Assembly: GCA_934256695.1 (NCBI GenBank)
Contig: CAKQPE010000019.1
Coordinates: 1-28,113 of the forward strand
DNA length: 28,113 nt
Reading direction: 5' to 3'
From: an uncultured Eubacteriales bacterium
GTDB lineage: Bacteria; Bacillota; Clostridia; Lachnospirales; Anaerotignaceae
Shown: positions 15,490 through 21,991 of the stretch, one piece after another
Position numbering within the stretch: position 1 is the first letter of the stretch
Layout: every line of letters starts with the position of its first letter
Translations under genes and position numbers: made by a program
The notes under the pieces: generated by a model
Database searches by the model: none
Seen by the model: the letters and a program-made list of their open reading frames with translations, nothing else
What the model was told of the DNA's origin: nothing

Positions 15490-16899
15490 TCAGCTCCTGA
15501 ACCACTGAACACCCTGACGGGTATCTTTTATTGTAATTCCCATTTCTGTAAGTTTGTCTCTTATTGCATCTGCCTCTGCAAAGTTTTTGTTCTTCTTTGC
15601 TTCCGTTCTCTTTGCAATAAGTTCTTCTATAAGTGCTGTATCCTCATCAGCAGCCTGTTCTTTTTCTTTGTTTATGCCGAGAGCATGGCAGAGAGATTCA
15701 AGCATTGCCATTTCTTTTTCGGCAAACTCTTTAGATACATTTTCTTTAACGGTTTTATTAATGTATCTTACAAGCTCATAAATAGCGGCTATTGCATCTG
15801 CTGTGTTAAAGTCATCGTCCATAGCTGTTTCAAACTGAACTCTGAATTTATCAAGCTCTGCTGTCTTTTCGTTTTCTTCTGCCGTTAATTTTGTATCCGG
15901 TGCATTGTTTATATAATGCTGTAAATCAGTGTTGCAGTTTTTAATTCTTTCAAGACCGTTCTGGCAAGCCTGCATAAGCTCACGGCTGAAGTTAAGAGGG
16001 CTTCTGTAATGTCCGTTAAGTATGAAAAATCTTATTACTTCATAAGGGAACTCTGCCGCAATTTCTCTTACGGTAAAGAAGTTTCCTGCTGATTTTGACA
16101 TTTTTTCGTTATTAATCATAATAAAGCCATTGTGCATCCAATATTTTGCAAAAGGCTTTCCGTTAGCGGCCTCACTCTGGGCAATTTCGTTTTCATGGTG
16201 AGGGAAAATAAGGTCTTCTCCGCCGGCATGAATATCTATTGTGTCGCCAAGGTATCTTTTTGCCATTACAGAACACTCAATGTGCCAGCCAGGTCTGCCC
16301 TGTCCCCAAGGTGAATCCCACTTTGGTTCGCCCGGCTTAAAAGGTTTCCAGAGAACAAAGTCAGTAGGATTTTTCTTTGCGTCGTCCTTATCAACTCTGT
16401 CGCTTGCACCTTCTATAAGCTCATCAAGGTTTTTCTTTGAAAGCTTTCCGTAATCGGCAAACTTCTTTGTATCATAATAAACAGTACCATCATGTTCATA
16501 AGCATAACCCTTATCGATAAGAGTCTGTATCATTTCTATAATACCGTCCATTTCTTCTGTAACTCTCGGGTGGTATGATGCCTTTTCAACGCCGAGACCT
16601 TCTGCATCTGTAAGAGCTTCTTTTATAAATCTGTTGGAAACTTCTTCCATGCTGGAGTGTTCTTCGTTTGCTTTTTTTATTATCTTGTCATCAACGTCAG
16701 TAAAATTCTGAACATAAGTTACATCATAACCTTTGTATTCAAGATAACGGCGTACCGTATCAAAAACAACATAAGGTCTTGCATTTCCTATGTGTATAAA
16801 GTTATATACGGTAGGTCCGCATACATACATCTTTACTTTTCCTTCTTCGATAGGAACAAACTCCTCTTTTGTTCTTGTAAGTGTGTTATAAAGCTTCAA
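15490..16899 (-). CDS. cysS: Cysteinyl-tRNA synthetase
   Basis: A 469-aa class I aminoacyl-tRNA synthetase that charges tRNA-Cys. The zinc site starts with CGPTVYNFIHIGNARP (HIGH motif written HIGN) near residues 26-41. GWHIECSVMA and the HAGGEDLIFPHHENE segment give the other zinc ligands and the cysteine pocket. The KMSKS loop is in NNEKMSKSAGNF. The C-terminal helical anticodon-binding domain is complete. The start at TTG 16899 is preferred: GGAG lies 9 nt upstream and the protein begins MKLYNTLTR. A TTG at 16908 abuts the ribosome site and is unlikely. The gene follows cysE by 21 nt, behind a Cys-reading T-box. Confidence 0.96.
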   Translation of the reverse strand: MKLYNTLTRTKEEFVPIEEGKVKMYVCGPTVYNFIHIGNARPYVVFDTVRRYLEYKGYDVTYVQNFTDVDDKIIKKANEEHSSMEEVSNRFIKEALTDAEGLGVEKASYHPRVTEEMDGIIEMIQTLIDKGYAYEHDGTVYYDTKKFADYGKLSKKNLDELIEGASDRVDKDDAKKNPTDFVLWKPFKPGEPKWDSPWGQGRPGWHIECSVMAKRYLGDTIDIHAGGEDLIFPHHENEIAQSEAANGKPFAKYWMHNGFIMINNEKMSKSAGNFFTVREIAAEFPYEVIRFFILNGHYRSPLNFSRELMQACQNGLERIKNCNTDLQHYINNAPDTKLTAEENEKTAELDKFRVQFETAMDDDFNTADAIAAIYELVRYINKTVKENVSKEFAEKEMAMLESLCHALGINKEKEQAADEDTALIEELIAKRTEAKKNKNFAEADAIRDKLTEMGITIKDTRQGVQWFRS

Positions 16900-16920
16900 C
16901 CAAACCAACTCCTTTTTATA

Positions 16921-17598
16921 TCATTCAGCTTTTTTAAGTTCAACTGTGCTGTTTTCTTCTTTTGTTTCTTCCTTGCTTTCAAGTGCGTCAAGACGTTTTT
17001 TTAACGAATCTATTTCATCCTGAAGAATATCAGGTACTCTCATCTGGTCAATAGTGTCGGAAGGATTTGACTTTTCAGAATTATTTTTCTTGTATTTGTC
17101 ACTCCACCTTGCAGGAACACCTACTGCCGTAACTCCATCAGGAACATTTTTAAGTACAACGGAGCCGGAGCCGATTTTTACGTTATTGCCTACTGTAATA
17201 GGTCCAAGAACCTTTGCACCGGAGCCTATCATTACGTTATTGCCTATTGTCGGGTGACGCTTTCCGGTGTCTTTTCCTGTTCCTCCCAAAGTAACTCCCT
17301 GATAAAGAAGTACATTATTGCCTATTTCACAGGTTTCACCTATTACAACGCCCATTCCGTGATCAATAAAAAATCCTTTTCCTATTTTTGCACCCGGATG
17401 AATTTCTATTCCCGTAAGTGAACGTGAAATCTGAGAAATAAGTCTTGCTCTGAAGTATTTTTTCTTTTTATACAGTCTGTGAGCTATTCTGTGGTTCAGT
17501 ATAGCCCAAAAGCATGGGTAAAGAAATACTTCCACAGAACTTTTTATTGCAGGGTCTTTTTGTTTAATTACCTTTATTTCTTCCTTTAAAAATGACAT
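16921..17598 (-). CDS. cysE: Serine O-acetyltransferase
   Basis: A 225-aa enzyme that makes O-acetylserine from serine and acetyl-CoA, the first step of cysteine synthesis. The N-terminal helices are the short EpsC-type form. The left-handed beta-helix shows hexapeptide repeats from GIEIHPGAKIGKGFFIDHG (catalytic Asp/His in DHG) through VVIGETCEIGNNVLLYQGVTLGG to KIGSGSVVLKNVPDG. After the helix the protein has about 60 extra residues rich in K, E and S, ending in a predicted coiled coil (DSLKKRLDALESKEE), longer than many homologues. ATG at 17598 with GGGAGG 7 nt upstream. It is the first gene after the T-box, so it is expected to rise when uncharged tRNA-Cys builds up. Confidence 0.94.
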   Translation of the reverse strand: MSFLKEEIKVIKQKDPAIKSSVEVFLYPCFWAILNHRIAHRLYKKKKYFRARLISQISRSLTGIEIHPGAKIGKGFFIDHGMGVVIGETCEIGNNVLLYQGVTLGGTGKDTGKRHPTIGNNVMIGSGAKVLGPITVGNNVKIGSGSVVLKNVPDGVTAVGVPARWSDKYKKNNSEKSNPSDTIDQMRVPDILQDEIDSLKKRLDALESKEETKEENSTVELKKAE

Positions 17599-17660
17599 AA
17601 TTAGCCTCCCGTCAATACTATCTCTTTTTATTATATGTCTTGCGTCTTAAATTACCTAAT

Positions 17661-17703
17661 AAAAAAAGCCTCGTCTCTTTATTCTTCATAAAGAGACGAA
17701 GCC
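17661..17703 (-). terminator. T-box regulated terminator before cysE
   Basis: A strong hairpin of about 15 bp with a GAAGA loop (CGTCTCTTTAT/ATAAAGAGACG core) is followed on the minus strand by seven T. It is the expression-platform terminator of the cysteine T-box. Confidence 0.92.
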
Positions 17704-17893
17704 TAAAGCTCCGCGGTTCCACTCCGATTACAGTAAAACTGTCACTTAAAAGTCTTTAACGGAAACTACCCGCACCGATTAAGGTGAGACTCCGAAATGC
17801 ACTTTCGTAAAAACTTTCCCGAGACCGCTTTCAGCAAATCACAGTCCTCTCTGGCGAGATTATTTAAACTACTCTTTTTCTTCAACGTCAAAA
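17661..17893 (-). promoter_or_regulatory. T-box riboswitch, tRNA-Cys specific (TGC specifier)
   Basis: Read on the minus strand, Stem I starts near 17890 with a GACGTTGAAG...AGAGTAG segment and has the distal GCTGAAAGC loop typical of T-boxes. The specifier codon in GAAAG-TGC-ATTT is TGC (17801-17799), cysteine. The antiterminator T-box AGTGGAACCGCGG is at about 17711-17723. Its TGGA (17721-17718) would pair with a UCCA acceptor end, which agrees with the U73 discriminator of bacterial tRNA-Cys. The competing terminator is at 17661-17703. It begins directly after the ispF stop and lies 63 nt before cysE. Confidence 0.93.
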
Positions 17894-17897
17894 TTCA

Positions 17898-18371
17898 TTA
17901 TTTATTTTCAATTAAACAAATGCAGTTAGCCGCAATCCCTAAACCTTCGCCTGTAAAACCAAGACCTTCCTCTGTAGTAGCTTTTACGTTTACACAGCTT
18001 ATATCCATATTAAGGGCATCTGCTATGTTTTCCCGCATTTGGTCTATGTACGGCCTCATTTTCGGTTTTTGGGCTATTATTGTAGCATCGAGGTTTATTA
18101 TACAATAATTATTCTCATTAATCAAGTTTAAAACCTCTTTTAAAAGCTTAATTGATGAAATTCCTTTGTATCTTTCGTCTGTGTCGGGAAAATGCTTTCC
18201 TATATCGCCTAATGCCGCAGCACCGAGAAGCGAATCCATAACGGCATGGAGTAAAACATCGGCATCGGAGTGACCAAGCAATCCTCGCTCATAATCAATC
18301 TCAACTCCGCCCATTATAAGCTTTCTTCCTTCCACAAGCCTGTGAACATCATAGCCATAACCTATACGCAT
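17898..18371 (-). CDS. ispF: 2-C-methyl-D-erythritol 2,4-cyclodiphosphate synthase
   Basis: A 157-aa enzyme of the MEP pathway that cyclises CDP-methylerythritol phosphate on the way to isoprenoids. It starts MRIGYGYDVHRL with the metal ligands D8 and H10; LGHSDADVLLHAVMDSLLGAAALGDIGKHFPDTD follows the family pattern, and the C-terminus has the KATTEEGLGFTGEGLGIAA loop. A TTG at 18434 would add 21 hydrophobic residues but removes the ribosome site; the ATG at 18371 follows AAAGAGGTG and gives the normal length. A promoter candidate is at 18406-18434. Its stop lies just before the cysteine T-box. Confidence 0.95.
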   Translation of the reverse strand: MRIGYGYDVHRLVEGRKLIMGGVEIDYERGLLGHSDADVLLHAVMDSLLGAAALGDIGKHFPDTDERYKGISSIKLLKEVLNLINENNYCIINLDATIIAQKPKMRPYIDQMRENIADALNMDISCVNVKATTEEGLGFTGEGLGIAANCICLIENK

Positions 18372-18405
18372 ATAATGCACCTCTTTAATAAAACTTATGA
18401 TATAT

Positions 18406-18434
18406 ACTAAAACATAAAAACCGATTTTTGTCAA
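18406..18434 (-). promoter_or_regulatory. Promoter candidate for ispF
   Basis: An exact TTGACA (18434-18429) and TTTAGT (18411-18406) with 17 nt between them, on the minus strand. The -10 box matches only four of six positions. The expected leader is about 29 nt. Confidence 0.5.
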
Positions 18435-18581
18435 TAAGACTTTGCCAAATCTTGTTTTTTATTTCGGCTTATTTATATTCACTCCATAACTTCAAGCTAT
18501 AACTGTCCCAAACAAATACAGATAGACATTAATAAATATTAAATAGTCAACACCACTTCCCCTATGATAAAATAAAAATAA

Positions 18582-18607
18582 GGGTTTGGGGTGAAACCCC
18601 AAGGTCT
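18582..18607. repeat. Solo copy of the TTGGGGT-GAA-ACCCCAA intergenic repeat module
   Basis: A 7-bp perfect hairpin with a GAA loop followed by GGTCTT. The same module, in either orientation, occurs at 25227-25250 and 27176-27200, and in a diverged form at 21735-21763. Here it lies 20 nt before the start of the amidohydrolase gene, in its likely 5' leader. Confidence 0.8.
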
Positions 18608-18626
18608 TGTATGTGGAGGTGGTCTT

Positions 18627-19418
18627 GTGAAAATTGCTATGGCTCAAATGCAAATGAGCGAAAATATAACCGAAAATCTCGAAAAATCCCTTTTGTTCTG
18701 CCATAAAGCTAAGGACTGCGACCTTCTGTTTTTTCCGGAAATACAGCTTTCCCCTTTCTTTCCGCAGTACGAAAAAAGAAACGCAGATAACTACTGCCTT
18801 AACATAAACTCAGAAGAAATTAAATTTCTTGCACAAAAGGCAAAAGAACATAATTATTATATTTCGCCTAATATATATATGGATATAAACGGGAAAAAAT
18901 ACGATACATCTCTTTGGATTAATCCAAAAGGTGAAATTGAGAACTGCTCAAAAATGGTACATATAGCACAGGCAGAAAATTTTTATGAACAGGATTACTA
19001 TACCCCTTCAGATGACGGATTTAAAGTCTTTAATACTCCTTTTGGCAGAATAGGCATAGTTATCTGTTATGACAGGCATCTCCCCGAAAGTATCCGTACC
19101 TGTGCCTTAAAGAACGCCGACCTTGTAATTGTTCCTACGGCAAACACCAAAACCGAGCCTATGGAAATGTTCGAATGGGAAATGCGTGTTCAGGCAATGC
19201 AAAATCAAGTTTTTATTGCTATGTGCAACCGTGTTGGCAAAGAGGGCAATATGGATTTTTCAGGCGAATCTATTATTATTGCTCCAAACGGAAATGTTTT
19301 GTTTAAGGCTGATGACAAAGAACAGCTTATCATATACGATATTGACTTAAAAGAGGCAGAAAACTTAAAAAAATCAAAGCCTTATCTTGCAAGTAGACGA
19401 CCTGAATTTTATCTTTGA
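18627..19418 (+). CDS. Carbon-nitrogen hydrolase (nitrilase superfamily amidohydrolase)
   Basis: A 263-aa enzyme of the nitrilase superfamily, which cleaves C-N bonds in amides, carbamoyl compounds or omega-amides. The catalytic triad is intact: E38 in FFPEIQLSP, K109 in CSKMVHIAQ and C147 in GIVICYDRHLPE. The C-terminal FSGESIIIAPNG and ASRRPEFY segments are usual. The Cys-Tyr-Asp-Arg motif is commonest in carbamoylputrescine and omega-amidase-like branches, but the substrate cannot be fixed. The chosen start is GTG at 18627, with GGAGGTG 7 nt upstream; upstream in-frame codons lie in the repeat module. An unknown membrane-anchored gene follows 35 nt later. Confidence 0.88.
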   Translation: MKIAMAQMQMSENITENLEKSLLFCHKAKDCDLLFFPEIQLSPFFPQYEKRNADNYCLNINSEEIKFLAQKAKEHNYYISPNIYMDINGKKYDTSLWINPKGEIENCSKMVHIAQAENFYEQDYYTPSDDGFKVFNTPFGRIGIVICYDRHLPESIRTCALKNADLVIVPTANTKTEPMEMFEWEMRVQAMQNQVFIAMCNRVGKEGNMDFSGESIIIAPNGNVLFKADDKEQLIIYDIDLKEAENLKKSKPYLASRRPEFYL

Positions 19419-19453
19419 TTTTTTAAAATATAAAATAAGAAGGAGCTGGGTTT

Positions 19454-19891
19454 ATGAAAAGAACGATTAAAAATATTTTTACCGTTATTTTGATTGCTGT
19501 TTTTGTATATTTTATATCCGGAAATATTTATGTAGAATATAATAATCATAGGCTAAAGACTGCCGTCTTGTCATTAACCGATACTTCATCTGTATATTTT
19601 AATGACCTTGTCCCTTTTAAATGGGACAAGGCATATACTTTTTCTCCATATACATCAAAAGCCGAAATCGAAAATACCATCGGTTTTAAAAGCCGATTTA
19701 TAAAAGAATCCGTAAGTGAAAATATGATTCAGATTATTTTTGTAAAAAACAGACATATTGTTTCAAGCATATGCAGCTACCCCTCAAACTTAGGATACGG
19801 TATTTATTTTGACCATATAGCTTCATATGACCATAACTTAACATTTTTTACCGAAACCATAAATAATATTATATACTTAAAACTGAAATAA
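19454..19891 (+). CDS. Hypothetical membrane-anchored protein
   Basis: A 145-aa protein I do not recognise by function. Residues 6-25 are one hydrophobic transmembrane or uncleaved signal segment after a KR-rich start, so the remaining 120 residues should be outside the membrane. A FKWDKAYTFSPYTSKAEIE stretch (residues 55-73) looks like the conserved core. The ATG has AAGGAG 9 nt upstream, and the gap to the amidohydrolase gene is 35 nt, so the two are probably co-transcribed. Base composition matches its neighbours. Confidence 0.75.
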   Translation: MKRTIKNIFTVILIAVFVYFISGNIYVEYNNHRLKTAVLSLTDTSSVYFNDLVPFKWDKAYTFSPYTSKAEIENTIGFKSRFIKESVSENMIQIIFVKNRHIVSSICSYPSNLGYGIYFDHIASYDHNLTFFTETINNIIYLKLK

Positions 19892-19929
19892 TCCATACTC
19901 TGTATAATTAGACAAAGTCATTTTATAAA

Positions 19930-20106
19930 GCGGAAGGGTTCGGGAAACGAATGAGTTTCCCCAATGGAATCCGCAGTCGGAATTCATTTCCAACGAGGAA
20001 AACAGCAGGTTTCAAGGCTTTTAAGCCCATGGAACCTGCTGTTTATTCTTCTGTTCGAACAAGTCGAAATCCTGATTTCGACTTAGGTATCGACTTTGTC
20101 GACACC
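19930..20106. repeat. Hairpin-dense intergenic element of unknown kind
   Basis: The 257-nt gap between the two converging genes holds a chain of stems. GCGGA/TCCGC (19930-19974) encloses GGGAAAC/GTTTCCC. A 12-bp perfect stem AAACAGCAGGTT/AACCTGCTGTTT (20000-20044) has an inner GGCTT/AAGCC. AAGTCGAAAT/ATTTCGACTT is at 20061-20084, and a short GTCGA-type hairpin at 20088-20104. It codes for no plausible protein. It may be a mobile repeat or a structured RNA; I do not recognise it. Confidence 0.55.
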
Positions 20107-20108
20107 CT

Positions 20109-20140
20109 CAAGCCACAATATTTTTATATATCGTGGCTTA
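20109..20140. terminator. Possible terminator between converging genes
   Basis: AAGCCAC and GTGGCTT enclose an AT-rich extended stem (20110-20139). The plus-strand side is followed by TTATTTAT, a weak T tract. It could end the amidohydrolase transcript. The minus side overlaps the end of the rRNA methylase gene region. Confidence 0.45.
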
Positions 20141-20148
20141 TTTATCCG

Positions 20149-20937
20149 TTATTTATAAAGCTTTTTGTTTAGTTTCTGTCTTACTGTTTCGTACATAAGC
20201 ACTCCGGCTGCTATTGACGCATTTAAACTTTCTGCTTTTCCTATCATAGGTATTTTGACAAAAAAATCGCACTTTTCCGCTGTTGAGTCACTTATCCCTC
20301 TTGCTTCGTTGCCTATTACAAATGCAGCAGATTTCGTTAAATCAAATTCGTAAGGTGTTTTTTTACCTTTAAGATGTGCTGCATATAACGGAATATTATA
20401 TTTTTTAAAGTTATTTAAACACTCGTCAATATCAATATCCGTAATAACAGGCACATGAAAAAGTGAACCCATTGTGGATCTAAGCACTTTCCCGTTATAT
20501 AAATCCACACTGCCCTTTGATAAAAATACTGCCTTTGCATCACAGGCATCTGCTGTTCTTATTACCGTACCGAGGTTTCCGGGGTCATTAAGCTCCTCGG
20601 CTATTATAAATAATCCGTTTTCATTGTTTTTCAATATACTTTCCGGGTCAAAAATCTTTTTTCCGCATACGGCAATAATTCCCTGAGGGTTGTTTGTTTC
20701 CGAAAACTCTTTAAATGCTTTGTCATCAAATACGTATGCTGTTTTCTTATATCTTTCTGTATTGTTTTCATTTACAAAACTTTCGGAAAATGCATAATAT
20801 TCTATTTGGTAATCGTCTGGAATTTCATTTACAAACCTAAGTCCTTCCGCAATAAAAAGTCCTTCCGAATCCCTGTGTTTGCGTTCTTTTAAAGATTTAA
20901 TCTGTTTTGAAATTTTATTAGTTCCTCTATTAATCAT
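20149..20937 (-). CDS. SpoU/TrmH-family RNA 2'-O-methyltransferase (second copy)
   Basis: A 262-aa SPOUT methyltransferase. The N-terminal L30e-like part has the RHRDSEGLFIAEGLRFV-type motif (here ERKHRDSEGLFIAEG, residues 18-32). The three SpoU motifs are DPGNLGTVIRTADACDA, FVIGNEARGIS and IPMIGKAESLNASIAAGVLMYE. It most resembles the YsgA-type branch of rRNA ribose methyltransferases, distinct from the rlmB at 14305-15066; the modified nucleotide is not known. ATG at 20937 has only a weak GGTGA site upstream. It stands 61 nt after the membrane protein gene on the same strand. Confidence 0.87.
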   Translation of the reverse strand: MINRGTNKISKQIKSLKERKHRDSEGLFIAEGLRFVNEIPDDYQIEYYAFSESFVNENNTERYKKTAYVFDDKAFKEFSETNNPQGIIAVCGKKIFDPESILKNNENGLFIIAEELNDPGNLGTVIRTADACDAKAVFLSKGSVDLYNGKVLRSTMGSLFHVPVITDIDIDECLNNFKKYNIPLYAAHLKGKKTPYEFDLTKSAAFVIGNEARGISDSTAEKCDFFVKIPMIGKAESLNASIAAGVLMYETVRQKLNKKLYK

Positions 20938-20998
20938 TTTTCTTCACCAACTGAATTTTAACATATATACTGCCTATTTTACAACTGTTATAAAACCG

Positions 20999-21430
20999 TT
21001 AATCATCGTCATATTCTTTTTCAAGTTTTTCGGTTCTCTTTTTTTCAATTTTCATAAACCCAATTCTTATTGTGCAAAAAGCCGCAACATAAGCAGCCAA
21101 AAATACTGCCGCCTCTTTTATATCAATACTGCCTTTATTCATAAAGAAAACAACGGCACCTACTACGGCACAAACAACCGCATTAATAATTATTCTTGAT
21201 TTTGTGTTTCTTTTTTTGCTAAAAGGTATCTCCAGTCCAAGCTGTCTTGTTCTTATAAGCTGGTATATCGGAAAAAATAAAATTACCGAAAACTCAAAAA
21301 CCGTATCTTTAATTGTCATTCCCCAAATTGTTGTTTTAACAATAAAAGAGATTATTGCGGCATAATAAATAATCATTGAAAATTCACTTCTTATTTTGTT
21401 ATAGCCTTGTCTTAGTCTTTCATCAACCAT
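20999..21430 (-). CDS. Small integral membrane protein paired with an Xre regulator
   Basis: A 143-aa membrane protein of unknown function with about four hydrophobic helices (near residues 20-36, 45-60, 80-97 and 105-125), a charged loop (RQLGLEIPFSKKRNTKSR) between helix pairs and an acidic C-terminal tail (EKLEKEYDDD). It resembles the uncharacterised membrane proteins often encoded right after YgzD-like Xre regulators. The ATG at 21436 overlaps the regulator stop as ATGA; the ATG at 21430 is preferred because GGAGG is 7 nt upstream. Tight coupling suggests the regulator controls its synthesis. Confidence 0.75.
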   Translation of the reverse strand: MVDERLRQGYNKIRSEFSMIIYYAAIISFIVKTTIWGMTIKDTVFEFSVILFFPIYQLIRTRQLGLEIPFSKKRNTKSRIIINAVVCAVVGAVVFFMNKGSIDIKEAAVFLAAYVAAFCTIRIGFMKIEKKRTEKLEKEYDDD

Positions 21431-21432
21431 AA

Positions 21433-21627
21433 TCATTCCTCCCAGAATAATTCATCAAGAGTTTTGTTAAGTGCTTTACATATGGCAATACATAAATTAA
21501 GTGTGGGATTATACTTTCCGGCTTCAATCATGCCTATTGTCTGCCTTGTTACACCTACAATCTGTGCCAGTTCCTCCTGTGATAAATCCAAAGCGGCACG
21601 AGCCGATTTTAATTTAAGATTTTTCAA
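21433..21627 (-). CDS. Small Xre-family HTH transcriptional regulator
   Basis: A 64-aa protein that is almost only a Cro/C1-type helix-turn-helix: LSQEELAQIVGVTRQTIGMIEAGKYNPTLNLCIAICKALNKTLDELFW. This family is a short DNA-binding dimer, often autoregulatory and paired with a membrane protein or transporter. A GTG at 21633 is in frame but touches the ribosome site; the TTG at 21627 has AGGAGG 7 nt upstream and gives MKNLKLKSARAALDLSQ. It is read from an exact consensus promoter at 21650-21678 and overlaps the following membrane protein gene. Confidence 0.9.
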   Translation of the reverse strand: MKNLKLKSARAALDLSQEELAQIVGVTRQTIGMIEAGKYNPTLNLCIAICKALNKTLDELFWEE

Positions 21628-21649
21628 AAGCACCCCTCCTTATGATTGA

Positions 21650-21678
21650 ATTATAATATATATCTTTCTAAATGTCAA
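21650..21678 (-). promoter_or_regulatory. Perfect consensus sigma-A promoter of the Xre regulator
   Basis: TTGACA (21678-21673), 17 nt, and TATAAT (21655-21650) on the minus strand are an exact match to the sigma-A consensus. The expected start near 21643 is only about 16 nt from the TTG start codon, so the leader is little more than the ribosome site. So strong a promoter on a small regulator gene suggests autorepression. Confidence 0.85.
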
Positions 21679-21734
21679 ATATATTTTACATAAAGAATAA
21701 TAAACATTTCTTATTTAAATTTCATCTAAAAACT

Positions 21735-21811
21735 AAAACCTTGGGGATTTGCCCAAATACCCCACAAGCCTTCCCTTGGTAGAAGGTGTCACGAAGTGAC
21801 GGATGAGGGAT
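21735..21811. repeat. Diverged repeat module plus a REP-like double hairpin
   Basis: CCTTGGGGATTTGCCCAAATACCCC (21739-21763 region) is a diverged form of the CCTTGGGG module. It adjoins CCTTC...GAAGG and GTCAC-GAA-GTGAC hairpins ending GGATGAGGGA (21767-21811). I recall similar double hairpins ending this way as common dispersed elements in gut Clostridia. From 21812 to 21935 I see only AT-rich sequence. Confidence 0.65.
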
Positions 21812-21935
21812 TATTTTGATTATAAATTATGATTTTTCTATAATTTATTCCATTTAGCCCTCAATCAGTTTTGCTTGCTACTTAACATTCCCCCAAGAAG
21901 AACACTTATTATCGACAAAATTTATATTTATACCA

Positions 21936-21968
21936 AAAAATCCGCATGATTTTATCATGCGGATTTTT
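21936..21968 (-). terminator. Terminator of the gatCAB operon
   Basis: A 15-bp perfect stem (ATCCGCATGAT/ATCATGCGGAT core) with a 3-nt loop and a T tract on the minus strand, 24 nt after the gatB stop. The stretch between it and gatB contains AAGTTTAGATCAATCCTTT, which is also present in the intergenic repeats at 25.3 and 27.3 kb. Confidence 0.85.
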
Positions 21969-21991
21969 ATTAAAGTTTAGATCAATCCTTT

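Noticed and set aside
17898..18434. Longer ispF form with a hydrophobic N-terminal extension
   Set aside because: It would start at a TTG inside the -35 box of the ispF promoter, whereas the ATG at 18371 has a strong ribosome site and gives the normal protein.
19930..20106. tRNA or tmRNA gene
   Set aside because: Stems do not form a cloverleaf and there is no TTCGA-type T-loop with a matching acceptor stem or CCA.
14305..20937. Two SpoU methylases as a recent duplication
   Set aside because: They share only the family motifs, differ in their N-terminal domains, and lie in different contexts; they are old paralogues.
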